This document shows positions 34,448-44,813 of a stretch of 64,000 bases of DNA, piece after piece. The notes under the pieces are model-generated. The model saw only the letters and a list, made by a program, of their open reading frames with translations. It did not search any database and was not told the DNA's origin. The translations under genes and the position numbers were made by a program. Numbering within the stretch: position 1 is the stretch's first letter; the number at the start of each line of letters is the position of its first letter. The DNA is from Erythrobacter rubeus (lineage in GTDB: Bacteria; Pseudomonadota; Alphaproteobacteria; Sphingomonadales; Sphingomonadaceae). The stretch spans positions 1,532,457-1,596,456 of the forward strand of contig NZ_JACXLC010000001.1 of the NCBI RefSeq assembly GCF_014705715.1, given 5' to 3'.

Positions 34448-34921
34448 ATGACCGCAGATACGCGCCCACCTTTGCCGCCATTCACCGCCGAGACTGCTGC
34501 GCAAAAAATCCGCCTTGCAGAGGATGGCTGGAACTCGCGCGATCCGGCCAAGGTGGCGCTCGCCTACACGCCGGATAGCCGTTGGCGTAACCGCGCCGAG
34601 TTCATTCAGGGGCGCGAGCAGATAGAGCAGTTTCTCACTCGAAAATGGGCGAAGGAGCTAGATTATCGCCTCATCAAGGAACTCTGGGCCCACGATGGCA
34701 ACCGCATCGCGGTGCGCTACGCATATGAGTATCGCGACGACAGCGGCCACTGGTTTCGGGCCTATGGTAACGAGAACTGGGAATTCGACGCCAATGGGCT
34801 GATGGATCAGCGCCATGCCAGCATCAACGAGCATCCGATTCCGGTAGGCGACCGCAGATTCCGCTGGCCACTTGGCCGGCGGCCCGAAGATCATCCGGGC
34901 CTGAGCCATTTTGGTTTCTAA
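34448..34921 (+). CDS. DUF1348 / NTF2-like family protein
   Basis: 157 residues from the ATG giving [11 protein letters not shown]; the 14 codons upstream are not family-like. [40 protein letters not shown] and [20 protein letters not shown] match the DUF1348 cone-shaped fold (SnoaL-like). It is often annotated as a nuclear transport factor 2-like protein with unknown substrate. The next gene starts 3 bp after its stop, so they are cotranscribed. Confidence 0.85.
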   Translation: MTADTRPPLPPFTAETAAQKIRLAEDGWNSRDPAKVALAYTPDSRWRNRAEFIQGREQIEQFLTRKWAKELDYRLIKELWAHDGNRIAVRYAYEYRDDSGHWFRAYGNENWEFDANGLMDQRHASINEHPIPVGDRRFRWPLGRRPEDHPGLSHFGF

Positions 34922-34924
34922 GCC

Positions 34925-36553
34925 GTGAGTACCGCAACTCCCTTTCACCCAGGCGAGATCCGCGCCCAGCAACGCGTGGGTGCAACAGATGTCGCAGAGT
35001 GGGCGGCGGACTTCATCCGACCGTACATGCCCGATCAGCACCGTACGTTTTTCTCCGAGCTGCCCTTCTTGGTCGTGTCAGGTGCGGATGCGAATGGGAA
35101 GCACTGGGTTACACTGATTGACGGGCCCGAGGGCTTCATCTCTTCGCCCGATGAGCGAACACTGACGGTTCGAACGCAACCCGATGCGCATGACCCACTT
35201 GTCGAAACGCTGATGGACGGCGGCGACGTAGGTGTTCTTGGTATTGAATTGGCAACCCGTCGCCGCAATCGAATAAACGGGAGGGTGCTCCCTTCAGATT
35301 CGAGCCTGCGCATCAAGGTTGTTCAGAGCTTTGGGAATTGCCCGCAGTATATCCGTGAACGCCGTTGGAGACGTGTGAGCAAAGTTTCGCCGCAGCGTGC
35401 AATCCGTTCTAAAACGCTGAGCGAGAGCCAAATCGCGCTTATCCAGTCGGCAGATACAATGTTTATTGGCACCGGACAGCGTCGCCACGGCGAGCATTCA
35501 TCAAACGGTTTCGACTCCTCACATCGCGGCGGCGAGCCTGGCTTCGTGGCGGTCATAGACAAGGGCCATCTACGTATTCCCGACTACGCAGGTAACAACT
35601 TTTTCAACACTATCGGGAACCTCCTTGTAAATCCGAAGATCGGCCTTGTTTTCGTTGACTTCGAAAGCGGCGCGTTGCTCCATGTATCTGGTACAACACA
35701 AATCAACTGGGAACCCGAAGACAGCCATGATCCGGGCGCTCGACGAATGATCGAGATGACAATCGACGCGGTTATCGAACGACCGGCTGCACTGTCCCTG
35801 CGCTGGTCGGAAGACGACGAGGACCTTCTCCAATTCACCGTCATCGACAAGGTCGAGGAAGCGGCGGGGATCACGTCGTTTCATTTGGCCAGAGCCGATG
35901 GATTACCTCTCGAACCCGTCGAAGCTGGTCAGCACCTACCGATTGAGCTGGATATTCCGGGACAACCCGGACCCGTGCGCCGGAGTTATTCTCTGTCGGG
36001 CGCGCCCGCCTCGGGATTTTACCGGCTGACCATCAAACGCGAGAGCAAAGGCCTTGCTTCGCGCTATATGCATGATGTGCTGAAAGTGGGCGACCGTATC
36101 CGTGCGCGCCGGCCCTCAGGCGATTTCGCAGTCCCCTGCACCAACTGCCCGCTGATACTCGTCAGCGCCGGCGTTGGGCTCACTCCAATGGTGTCCATGC
36201 TACATGCCGTTGCGGGCGAAAGCAGTGATCGGCCGGTGTGGTTCGTCCATGGTACTCGCAGCGGATCGACCCACGCCATGCGATCGGAGGTGGCAACTTT
36301 GGTCGCTGCAAATAGACAAATCAGCAGCTTGATGGCTTACAGCCGACCTGACAGCCAAGACAGGCAAGGCATAGATTTCGATACAGCCGGCCGGATCAAT
36401 GCGGCGACGCTGATCGCTCTCAATGCGGGGGACGCGGCACATTACATGATTTGTGGTCCGGGAGCCTTTATCGCGGACCTCCGCTCGGGTCTCGAACAAC
36501 AGGGCGTGGCTACGGATCGCATTCACTTCGAAACCTTCGGCCCCGCTTCTTAG
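34925..36553 (+). CDS. PNPOx-like / ferredoxin-reductase-like fusion flavoprotein
   Basis: 542 residues from a GTG. Residues about 40-300 form a split-barrel FMN-binding domain of the pyridoxamine-phosphate-oxidase type (FVAVIDKGHLRIPDYAGN; FFNTIGNLLVNPKIGLVFVD). Residues about 310-540 form an FAD/NAD(P) reductase: VRRSYSLSGAP for FAD, ILVSAGVGLTPMVSMLHAVA for NAD(P), and MICGPGAFIADLRSGL. It ends at HFETFGPAS with no 2Fe-2S domain. It is probably a soluble NAD(P)H oxidoreductase; the electron acceptor is unknown. Operon with the DUF1348 gene. Confidence 0.83.
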   Translation: MSTATPFHPGEIRAQQRVGATDVAEWAADFIRPYMPDQHRTFFSELPFLVVSGADANGKHWVTLIDGPEGFISSPDERTLTVRTQPDAHDPLVETLMDGGDVGVLGIELATRRRNRINGRVLPSDSSLRIKVVQSFGNCPQYIRERRWRRVSKVSPQRAIRSKTLSESQIALIQSADTMFIGTGQRRHGEHSSNGFDSSHRGGEPGFVAVIDKGHLRIPDYAGNNFFNTIGNLLVNPKIGLVFVDFESGALLHVSGTTQINWEPEDSHDPGARRMIEMTIDAVIERPAALSLRWSEDDEDLLQFTVIDKVEEAAGITSFHLARADGLPLEPVEAGQHLPIELDIPGQPGPVRRSYSLSGAPASGFYRLTIKRESKGLASRYMHDVLKVGDRIRARRPSGDFAVPCTNCPLILVSAGVGLTPMVSMLHAVAGESSDRPVWFVHGTRSGSTHAMRSEVATLVAANRQISSLMAYSRPDSQDRQGIDFDTAGRINAATLIALNAGDAAHYMICGPGAFIADLRSGLEQQGVATDRIHFETFGPAS

Positions 36554-36573
36554 AGAGGCCATAGCAACCACCT

Positions 36574-37461
36574 TTAATTCAAGAAGTGATTGGATCGTAG
36601 CGCATCGGCAGCGAAGCTCTTGAACGCGCGGACCTTTGCCGAACCCAGGGGCCCTTCCGCGTGGACCAGGTGAATGGGCACTGGTTCTTTTTCCCAGTTC
36701 GTGAGGACGGTCCGCAACCCGCTATCGCCCAGTTCCGGGCCAATCTGATAGGACAGGACCCGTGTTAATCCCAAGCCGTGCTTTGCCGCCTCGATCGTGC
36801 CTGAGACAGTTGAAAGGCTGAGACGTGGATGCACAGCCACGGTTTTGTTGTCGCGAAAACTCCAATTCTCGATGCGGTACGGCCCGAAGCCAATAATGTC
36901 GTGATCCGCTAGCTCTTCCGGGGACATTGGCACGCCGTTCTTCTCGATATAGTCGGGACTGGCACACAGCACCCAACGCACCTTGCCAACCCTCGATGCG
37001 ATGAGGGCGGAATCTGGCAGATGCCCGATCCGAACGGCGAGATCGATCCCTTCGTCGACAATATTGACGATCCGATCGACGAACAATGCGTCGACCGACA
37101 CTTCCGGAAACCTCTTTAAGAACTCCGCCACGATCGGCGAAATGTAGTGCTGACCAAACAGGACCGATGCGGTTAGGCGCAACGTGCCTTGAGGCCGTTC
37201 GTTCGCCCCGCGCGCCGCGTCGTCGGCCGCTTGGACCGCGGCAAGGATTTTACGCGCGTCAATCAGATAGGCTGTCCCCGCCTCGGTGAGGGTGACGGAC
37301 CGGGTCGTCCGATGAAACAGCTGCGTGCCGACATGGGCCTCAAGGTCGCCAACCAGTCGCGTGATCGACGGCGGACTGAGAGAAAGTGACCGCGCCGCAC
37401 CAGATAATGTCCCAGCGTCGGCGACAGCAACGAACGCTGTGAGGGCGCGGAGTTGATCCAT
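36574..37461 (-). CDS. LysR-family transcriptional regulator
   Basis: 295 residues. The N-terminal winged helix is clear (ALTAFVAVADAGTLSGAARS; LSLSPPSITRLVGDLEAHVG; TRSVTLTEAGTAYL), followed by a substrate-binding domain of normal length. It is convergent with the flavoprotein gene and about 135 bp divergent from the hydrolase at 37597, so the latter is its more likely target. The inducer is unknown. Confidence 0.9.
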   Translation of the reverse strand: MDQLRALTAFVAVADAGTLSGAARSLSLSPPSITRLVGDLEAHVGTQLFHRTTRSVTLTEAGTAYLIDARKILAAVQAADDAARGANERPQGTLRLTASVLFGQHYISPIVAEFLKRFPEVSVDALFVDRIVNIVDEGIDLAVRIGHLPDSALIASRVGKVRWVLCASPDYIEKNGVPMSPEELADHDIIGFGPYRIENWSFRDNKTVAVHPRLSLSTVSGTIEAAKHGLGLTRVLSYQIGPELGDSGLRTVLTNWEKEPVPIHLVHAEGPLGSAKVRAFKSFAADALRSNHFLN

Positions 37462-37596
37462 GGCCGATGCTCTAGATTATTCCTGAAAACGGAACAAGTT
37501 CTTTTACAATGAGCTGATTATCATCGCATGACAACAAAGCTAGTTCCTTTTTCGACAGCAAGAAATCCGCTCCCTAGCCGATCAAAGGAATAAGCC

Positions 37597-38592
<996 letters not shown>

Positions 38593-38655
38593 ACAAGTTT
38601 GCGAGGCGGTTTCAGGAGGACGCCGCCTCGCACCCCTTTCCTGAAAGGACGTGTC

Positions 38656-39627
38656 ATGAGATTGCACCAAATCCCGACCCGGCGCTCATTTCTTCGACAA
38701 ACCGGCGCCGCGGCGATCGCTTCAGCCTTGGTCGGCCTTCCGATCGCGACGGGAAAGAAGCGCATTGCGCTGGATGTCGCCAAGGTTGAATATCAGCTCT
38801 ACCGCAACGCGACAGCCAGACTTCACTACGCCGGGATGACTTTTCTGCTCGACCCGATGCTGTCCGCGAAGGGAGAACTGCCGTCTTTTGCAGGAATCGC
38901 ACCCAATCCGACGGTTGAGCTGCCAGCACCTGTGCACGACATCGTGGCGGACATCGATGCGGTCATCGTGAGCCACCTTCACGAAGATCATTTCGACGAC
39001 GCTGCGGCCAAAATCCTCTCAAAGGACATCCCGCTCATCACACCGCGAAATCGCGCGCCAATAAGCCCTCGTGACCCTGCCAAGACAGTGAGCCACAGCC
39101 AGCGACTGAAGGACTATGGTTTCACCGATGTGCGCGAAATCGATGACGAAGACAGCAACTCGACGACATTCAGGGGCGTCACGCTAACCCAAACCTGGGC
39201 TCTTCACGGGGAGGGAAAGGTCGGGGAGCTTATGGGCGGCGTGAACGGCATAGTGCTTTCCGCGCCAGGCATGCCCACCATTTATTGGGCCGGTGACACC
39301 ATCCTCGACGTAGTCGAGATGGATCACATCCTCTCACTATATAAGCCGGACATCGTGATCGCCCACACTGGCGGGCCTGTCGTCGAAGCGCTGTCACCGG
39401 AAATCCTGCTCATGGATGCAGCGCAAGGAGCCGAGCTGGTCGAAATGGTTAGTCGCTACAATAAGAACGCGTTTGTGATCGCGGTTCACATGGAGGCTCT
39501 CGACCATTGTTTTTCGTCGCGTAAAGACTTCATGGCAGCGGTTGCTAAGGTCGATTCCGATATTCAGAGGCGCGTATTCGCGCCTGCCGATGGTGACGTC
39601 ATTAACTTCGATTGGCCGCCTGCTTGA
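38656..39627 (+). CDS. Tat-exported metallo-beta-lactamase-fold hydrolase (UlaG-like)
   Basis: 323 residues from the ATG after an aaggac site; upstream frame has no similarity. The N terminus has a twin-arginine signal (PTRRSFLRQTGAAAIASALV). VIVSHLHEDHFDD carries the H-x-H-x-D-H metal site, with YWAGDTILD as the later Asp site. The UlaG-like subgroup includes lactonases and phosphodiesterases of broad kind. It follows the alpha/beta hydrolase by 63 bp on the same strand, suggesting a joint degradative role. Confidence 0.8.
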   Translation: MRLHQIPTRRSFLRQTGAAAIASALVGLPIATGKKRIALDVAKVEYQLYRNATARLHYAGMTFLLDPMLSAKGELPSFAGIAPNPTVELPAPVHDIVADIDAVIVSHLHEDHFDDAAAKILSKDIPLITPRNRAPISPRDPAKTVSHSQRLKDYGFTDVREIDDEDSNSTTFRGVTLTQTWALHGEGKVGELMGGVNGIVLSAPGMPTIYWAGDTILDVVEMDHILSLYKPDIVIAHTGGPVVEALSPEILLMDAAQGAELVEMVSRYNKNAFVIAVHMEALDHCFSSRKDFMAAVAKVDSDIQRRVFAPADGDVINFDWPPA

Positions 39628-39708
39628 ACAAGTTGCCAAACAGCGGGCCGACCGCTTTCGACCCAGAGCCCGCCTCCAGATCCCATTAAGATTTGACCGC
39701 GTTCCATA

Positions 39709-40623
39709 ATGGAATACTTCAGACACGACAGCTATTGTGCCATGCGAAGATATCAAGACATCTATCCTTCTGCTCCGATACTAATGAGCGACGGCTCAGT
39801 TCGGCCGAGTGCGGCCGAGCTGCTTTCGCTCGAGTATTTCGAAGCCGAACCGGCAAGTATGCCGCATGAGGTGTTTTCACAGCATCACATTCTGATCAAT
39901 CTGAAAGCCGAACCGCACCGAGTTGAGAACTGGCGCGGGGAAGAACACCGGGATTTCACGTTCCGTAAGAATGAAGTCATTGTCACCCCGTCAGGGATCA
40001 AGAGTGGATGGCGCTGGCACGAGCACTCACGATGCATCGTAATAACTCTCGATCCGGCCATGCTGGAGGCGTTCACGCAGAATGAGCTCGGAAAGGTGCT
40101 CACGCATCAGCAATTGGTCGATACGCCGCAGTTCGAGGATGCCGACCTTACTGCGGCTGCGACTATGCTGTACGAGGCGCTGCGGCAGTCCTCCAGCGGT
40201 TCGCAAATCATGTTCGAAAGTCTGGCGCGGATATTTCTTGTCAAACTTGTAGAGCGTTATGGAGATGAACAATCCGAGGAGCTTGCATTCTCGCGCGCTT
40301 TTACTCCCGCTCATTACAAACGCGTCCTCGATTTTGTGTCGCAGCGGTTTGGTGATGCAATTTCGATCGAAGACATTGCCCGCGAAGCTGGGCTGTCTGC
40401 ATCGCATTTCACGCGCCTGTTTAAGAGAACAGTGGGTGATACGCCGCATCAATTCTTGATGCGGTATCGGGTGGAACAGGCTGCCAAAATGCTCGCTGAC
40501 AAAAGCAAGGCAGCGATCGAAGTCGCGCACGCTTGTGGCTTTTCCGATCAGCCGCATATGTCACGGGTCTTCAAGCAGTATCGGGGCGAAACACCTAGCG
40601 CTTGGCAGCGTCGCCACGCCTAA
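39709..40623 (+). CDS. AraC-family transcriptional regulator
   Basis: 304 residues; starts at 39742 or 39784 are alternatives with no better ribosome site. The C-terminal 100 residues hold two helix-turn-helix units (ISIEDIAREAGLSASHFTRL; AAIEVAHACGFSDQPHMSRV; FKQYRGETPSAWQRRHA). The N-terminal part (INLKAEPHRVENWRGEEHRD) is a cupin-like effector domain. It probably controls the exported hydrolases on either side. Confidence 0.9.
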   Translation: MEYFRHDSYCAMRRYQDIYPSAPILMSDGSVRPSAAELLSLEYFEAEPASMPHEVFSQHHILINLKAEPHRVENWRGEEHRDFTFRKNEVIVTPSGIKSGWRWHEHSRCIVITLDPAMLEAFTQNELGKVLTHQQLVDTPQFEDADLTAAATMLYEALRQSSSGSQIMFESLARIFLVKLVERYGDEQSEELAFSRAFTPAHYKRVLDFVSQRFGDAISIEDIAREAGLSASHFTRLFKRTVGDTPHQFLMRYRVEQAAKMLADKSKAAIEVAHACGFSDQPHMSRVFKQYRGETPSAWQRRHA

Positions 40624-40739
40624 AAGATGCATGCTGGTGCAATAGTCGGAATCTTCAAATCTCAAGCAGGCAACGTCAAGCAATGGCGAATGCGGTCTCG
40701 TATCTAGGGTTCATCAGAACGAACCCAAGGAGACCCCTA

Positions 40740-41756
40740 GTGCTCAATTCCCTCAAGACTATCGCACTGTCGGCTTCAGCCGTCGTCCTCTCTGCTGAAG
40801 CCCTTCCGGCGACAACCAATGGAGCGTTTGCCATGTCCAACGAAATTGCCGCCACCAACACTCAGCAAGCGGCATTCACGACGCAGCGCGTGACCTTCCA
40901 ATCCGCAGGTGAAACCATTGTTGGTACACTTTATGTACCTACGGGTGTCGATGCACAAAACGCAGCGAAGGCCGTGGTGGTTACCGGAGCGTGGACAACC
41001 ATCAAGGAACAAATGCCTGCACTTTATGCCGAACGTTTGGCACAGAACGGCATGGTCGCTCTTGCCTTCGATTTTCGCACATGGGGTGAGAGCGAAGGTT
41101 CGACCCGCAGTCTTGAAAATCCGGAAATGAAGATCACCGATATCGAGGCAGCAGGCCGTTACCTTGCCTCCCGGGCAGAGGTGCGTGAGGTGCATGGACT
41201 CGGGATATGCGCCTCTTCAGGATACATGGCCACCGCTGCCGAACGCACTGACATCTTCCGCTCAATCGCTTTGGTAGCGCCTTGGCTGCACAATCAACCG
41301 ATCGTTGAAGCTGTCTATGGAGGCCAAGATGGCGTCAACGGCCTTCTCGAAACTGCCCGCAATGCAAAGGCGACAGAACGCTCAACTGGCGAGCCTCAGC
41401 TGATTACCGCAGGTGGCCCGGAAGGGTCCGACGCTTTGATGGCGCTAGATGGATATTACTCCGATCCAAGCCGTGGAATGATCCCGGAATGGGAAAACAC
41501 CTTCAATCTTGCCTCTTGGACAGGCTGGTTGAACTTCGATGGCGTGCGTGCAGCGAGCGGCATCAATGAACCGACCTTGATCGTGCATTCTGAGGCCGCC
41601 GCGATCCCTGACGGCGCCAAGGAATTCTACGAAAGCCTGACCGCACCCAAGTCGCAAGTTTGGCTCGATGGCGTGACCCAGTTCGACTTTTACGATCAAG
41701 CCAACGGCGTTGATCCTGCAATTGAAGCTGTCACCGCTCACTTCGAGCGCAGCTGA
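40740..41756 (+). CDS. Exported alpha/beta hydrolase (dienelactone hydrolase-like)
   Basis: 338 residues from a GTG placed 7 bp after AAGGAG; upstream ATGs have no such site. The first 26 residues form a signal peptide (SLKTIALSASAVVLSAEALP). VVVTGAWTTIKEQ is the oxyanion region and LGICASSGYMATAAE holds a Ser nucleophile in the G-x-C-x-S-S-G context of this family. The catalytic Asp and His should lie in HSEAAAIPD and the C-terminal region but are less clear. Substrate unknown. Confidence 0.8.
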   Translation: MLNSLKTIALSASAVVLSAEALPATTNGAFAMSNEIAATNTQQAAFTTQRVTFQSAGETIVGTLYVPTGVDAQNAAKAVVVTGAWTTIKEQMPALYAERLAQNGMVALAFDFRTWGESEGSTRSLENPEMKITDIEAAGRYLASRAEVREVHGLGICASSGYMATAAERTDIFRSIALVAPWLHNQPIVEAVYGGQDGVNGLLETARNAKATERSTGEPQLITAGGPEGSDALMALDGYYSDPSRGMIPEWENTFNLASWTGWLNFDGVRAASGINEPTLIVHSEAAAIPDGAKEFYESLTAPKSQVWLDGVTQFDFYDQANGVDPAIEAVTAHFERS

Positions 41757-41837
41757 GCCTAACCATCTCCATATTTCCCGGTGCCTTTCCCCTCCCGATC
41801 GGTACCGGGAAGTCCTCTCCAACAAGGGACCCTCAAC

Positions 41838-42803
41838 ATGCTCCTAAAAAAAAGGACTCTCGCCATGGCACTTGCAATCGCTACCGCCACGCCAGCTCTC
41901 GCAGAACCTATCCAAACTGAATCTTCCGATGTCGCCGCAGTCGAAACGGTCATCGAAAGTATCGCCAATCTGGCTGACCAGTCTGAATTTGAGACACTCG
42001 AGAAGCTATTCGATGATGAAGTTCTGGTCGACTATTCCAGCCTCAATGGCGCGCCAGCCGAGATCAAGAGCCCGCAAGCCTTGATGACAGAATGGGCCAG
42101 CGCCCTGCCGGGCTTCGACCGGACCCGCCATGACGTGTCTGGTATCGATGTCGATGTGAATGGGCGGCTTGCGACTGCGACTGCCAATGTCGTCGCGGAT
42201 CATTGGATCGACGGCCAGCATTGGCAGGTCAGCGGTCGCTACAATTATGCGTTTGAGCTCGACGGTGCGGAAGAGGAAGGTGTCTGGCAGGTTACGTCAA
42301 TGACTTTGACCGTGACCGGAGAAGAAGGTTCTCGCGACGTCTTTGATCCTGCGGTTGAAGCAGCGAACACAGACCCAGCACCCTATATCCAGCGGCAGCG
42401 CACTCGGCAGGCTGTGGTCGATTTCCTAACCGGCCTCGAACAGAACGATATGGCCAAAGTGAACAGGGTCTGGGCTGAAGACGCGGTTCAGGATATGCCA
42501 TTTGCAACCGAAGGCACGCCCAGTCGGGTAGTCGGTCGTGAAGCACTGATTGAACTCTATTCAGGCTGGCCTGCAAATGCCGCCAATCCGAACTTCACAG
42601 ATCATCTGGTCATCCATCCACTCAAGGATCCCCAGATGGTCTTCGCCGAGTATCGTGGGCGGGTCGATATTATCCCGACCGGACGCGAGTACAAGCAGAC
42701 CTATGGCGGCCTGTTCCACGTCAACGCTGACGGCAAGATCACGCTATTTCGCGAATACTACGACCCGAGACCCTTCGGCTATGCCTTTGCTATTGGAGAG
42801 TAG
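41838..42803 (+). CDS. Exported protein with two SnoaL/NTF2-like domains
   Basis: 321 residues from the ATG after aaggga. A signal peptide is evident (MALAIATATPALA). Two tandem NTF2-like domains follow: about 30-165 (AAVETVIESIANLADQSEFE, LEKLFDDEVLVDYSSL) and about 195-320 (RTRQAVVDFLTGLEQNDMAK, LFHVNADGKITLFREYYDP). Each could bind a hydrophobic substrate as an isomerase, cyclase or dehydratase. It lies 81 bp after the hydrolase and is probably cotranscribed. Confidence 0.78.
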   Translation: MLLKKRTLAMALAIATATPALAEPIQTESSDVAAVETVIESIANLADQSEFETLEKLFDDEVLVDYSSLNGAPAEIKSPQALMTEWASALPGFDRTRHDVSGIDVDVNGRLATATANVVADHWIDGQHWQVSGRYNYAFELDGAEEEGVWQVTSMTLTVTGEEGSRDVFDPAVEAANTDPAPYIQRQRTRQAVVDFLTGLEQNDMAKVNRVWAEDAVQDMPFATEGTPSRVVGREALIELYSGWPANAANPNFTDHLVIHPLKDPQMVFAEYRGRVDIIPTGREYKQTYGGLFHVNADGKITLFREYYDPRPFGYAFAIGE

Positions 42804-43010
42804 GTCAAAGTTTTGATTGCCCCGACCATCTAAAGAGTGTCAGCAGCATCATGTTAGACGATGGACTTCATCTCGAGCAACCTGTCCAAATCCAGCCAGT
42901 CCGCTAGCGGCCCACGTTCGCACTTCGTTAATAGGCAGAGAGGGTGGAATGCACTGCCGAATAACGGTTCTGGAAGTGCAAGCCGATTATCTCTTTTAGC
43001 CAGACGAGAC

Positions 43011-43622
43011 CTAAGTGTCTCTTGCAAGACCGCTCAAGATGGCCTCGAAACTTCTAAGATAACGAGATGCAGCCTCCGCAAAGTCCTCTTGGACGGCGCA
43101 ATCGAGCGCTGCGGCCTGGATGGCGGCGAGAACAATGTTCGATAACGGCGCGACAGGCTGCTCCACGATTGCGCCCGCTTCCATCGCTGAAGTCAGGCCG
43201 GCAGTCACCAAGCCGCCAAAGTGTGCGGTGTCCAGCTCCCTCCAACGTTCGTAACCGAGAACGCTTGGACCGTCCTGCAAAGTGATACGGGCCGTTGGTG
43301 GATCGGCGCATAACTCGAAGTAGCGCTCGGTCGTCAGTGTCATGTTCTCAAGAGGCCCCAGATTCGGCTTTGCACTCGCCGCCACCGCTGCTGCCACATT
43401 AGAAGAGACGGTCTCGAACACACATTCGAAGAGTTCCTCTTTGTTGCGAAAGTGATGGTAGACCGCTCCTTTGGCGACATTCGCCCGTGAGGCGATCGCG
43501 TCAACGCTCGTCGCTATGAAACCAAGGGTCCCGAAGCTTTCTGTGGCAGCCTGAAGAATGGCCGCTTTTGTCCTTGCCCTTCGCTCCTCTTGGCGCACCA
43601 ACTTCTTGCTCCCGCTTGACAT
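43011..43622 (-). CDS. TetR-family transcriptional regulator
   Basis: 203 residues. Residues about 14-60 form the TetR DNA-binding domain (RRARTKAAILQAATESFGTL; GFIATSVDAIASRANVAKGA; VYHHFRNKEELFECVF). The C-terminal domain (LSGLARDT end) is of the common TetR_C type. The gene is divergent from a membrane protein gene at 43689, and two palindromes lie between, one adjoining its start codon. It is probably autoregulated. Confidence 0.9.
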   Translation of the reverse strand: MSSGSKKLVRQEERRARTKAAILQAATESFGTLGFIATSVDAIASRANVAKGAVYHHFRNKEELFECVFETVSSNVAAAVAASAKPNLGPLENMTLTTERYFELCADPPTARITLQDGPSVLGYERWRELDTAHFGGLVTAGLTSAMEAGAIVEQPVAPLSNIVLAAIQAAALDCAVQEDFAEAASRYLRSFEAILSGLARDT

Positions 43623-43659
43623 ACCGACTATCGGTCAATAAATACCGACCACTAGTCGG
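43623..43659. promoter_or_regulatory. Two palindromic sites, probable TetR operator
   Basis: The first palindrome, ACCGACTATCGGT, is at 43623-43635, immediately upstream of the TetR start codon. The second, CCGACCACTAGTCGG, is at 43645-43659. Both share CCGAC/GTCGG-like half sites and their centres are about 23 bp apart. They occupy the divergent gap between the TetR gene and the membrane protein gene, so both are likely controlled. Confidence 0.65.
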
Positions 43660-43688
43660 AAATAGATCTTCTCTCAGGATAACTCAAT

Positions 43689-44105
43689 ATGGGCTCCGTT
43701 GAACTGCTTCTCGGCAAATCCGGGTTTCTCATCTTCACTATCGGGCTCGTAATCGGCGCAGCCATCCCGCGTTTTCGCAACCCGCGCATGGGTCTCTCCG
43801 CGCATACGACTGCCGTGCAGACGGGGACCGCCCTGATCGCGTTCGGGCTTTTCTGGCCGCACTTGGAAATTGCAGCATGGGCAGCCATGCCTTTGGCCGT
43901 ATCGCTCGTCGGATCCTTCAGTGTTCTGATTGTGAGCCTTGTCCTCGCCGCGTCCTTTGGCGCGGGCGAAGCGCTGCCGATCGCTGGAAAAGGGTTCAGT
44001 ACCACCAAGGCGAAGGAGCGGACCGTTTCCGTCTTAGCGCTTGGAAGCTCGCTTTGGATGCTTCTTGCCTGCTCCTCAGTCTGCTTCTTTTTCCTGTTCT
44101 CGTGA
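43689..44105 (+). CDS. Four-helix membrane protein resembling hydroxylaminobenzene mutase (HabA/HabB)
   Basis: 138 residues with four membrane segments. RNPRMGLSAHTTAVQTGTAL followed by FGLFWPHL resembles the conserved core of hydroxylaminobenzene mutases (N-P-R-M-G-L-S-x-H, then G-T-x-L and a Trp-Pro motif). Those enzymes rearrange hydroxylaminoarenes to aminophenols. The match is by eye, so the specific reaction is uncertain. Likely repressed by the divergent TetR protein. Confidence 0.62.
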   Translation: MGSVELLLGKSGFLIFTIGLVIGAAIPRFRNPRMGLSAHTTAVQTGTALIAFGLFWPHLEIAAWAAMPLAVSLVGSFSVLIVSLVLAASFGAGEALPIAGKGFSTTKAKERTVSVLALGSSLWMLLACSSVCFFFLFS

Positions 44106-44150
44106 TCGAACATAGTAAACGCTCTACGAACCTGAGATGGGAAACCTGCG

Positions 44151-44813
44151 ATGTCAGCCGATCAAATAATCATCAGAGACGAAGTATCTGAGGATGTTTC
44201 CGCAATACACGAGCTGACGAAGATCGCGTTCGCACCCATGCCGTTTAGCGCGGGCGACGAACAGCACCTCATCGATGCGCTGCGGGCAGATGGAGAATTG
44301 CCGGTCTCGCTCGTTGCGGAGCTGAAAGGAGAGATTGTTGGACACATCGCGTTCTCACGCGTGTGGCTAAATGGCAATCCGGGCGATTGGTTCGACCTCG
44401 GTCCCGTATCAGTGAAGCCTGACCTACAGTCGCGCGGTATCGGGAGCCAACTGATCAACCACGGGCTGGAGCAGATCAAGCAATTAGGTGCGGAAGGGTG
44501 CGTGCTTATTGGGTACCCATCCTACTATGGCCGCTTCGGTTTCCGTCATGATCCCGACCTAACATTTAACGGAAAGGTGAACGCCAATTTCCAGCACATC
44601 ACCTTTGTCGGCGAAACGCCAAAAGCTAAGGTCACTTTTCGAGCGTGCCTTTCGCAATCGCACGCAACTTCCTCGCTGCGGAAATCCCCACGTCAAGGTA
44701 AGCATAAAAACGAAAGCAACTTCTCTTTGCTTCCGAAGCGATACTTCCACCGCCAAAGCTTGCAGCCATTGGTTTTGACAAGTAAAGAAACGTCTACCCG
44801 TCCGCGAGTTTAG
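44151..44813 (+). CDS. GNAT acetyltransferase with a chimeric C terminus
   Basis: 220 residues. The GNAT fold is good to about residue 162: HELTKIAFAPMPFSAGDEQH, LGPVSVKPDLQSRGIGSQLI for acetyl-CoA binding, GYPSYYGRFGFRHDPDL, then AKVTF. Related N-acetyltransferases end a few residues later. Here the last 55 or so residues have no family character and are encoded by DNA that is antisense to an integrase remnant (44632-44837). The natural end seems to have been replaced by a recombination junction near 44635. Function of the protein may be impaired. Confidence 0.78.
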   Translation: MSADQIIIRDEVSEDVSAIHELTKIAFAPMPFSAGDEQHLIDALRADGELPVSLVAELKGEIVGHIAFSRVWLNGNPGDWFDLGPVSVKPDLQSRGIGSQLINHGLEQIKQLGAEGCVLIGYPSYYGRFGFRHDPDLTFNGKVNANFQHITFVGETPKAKVTFRACLSQSHATSSLRKSPRQGKHKNESNFSLLPKRYFHRQSLQPLVLTSKETSTRPRV

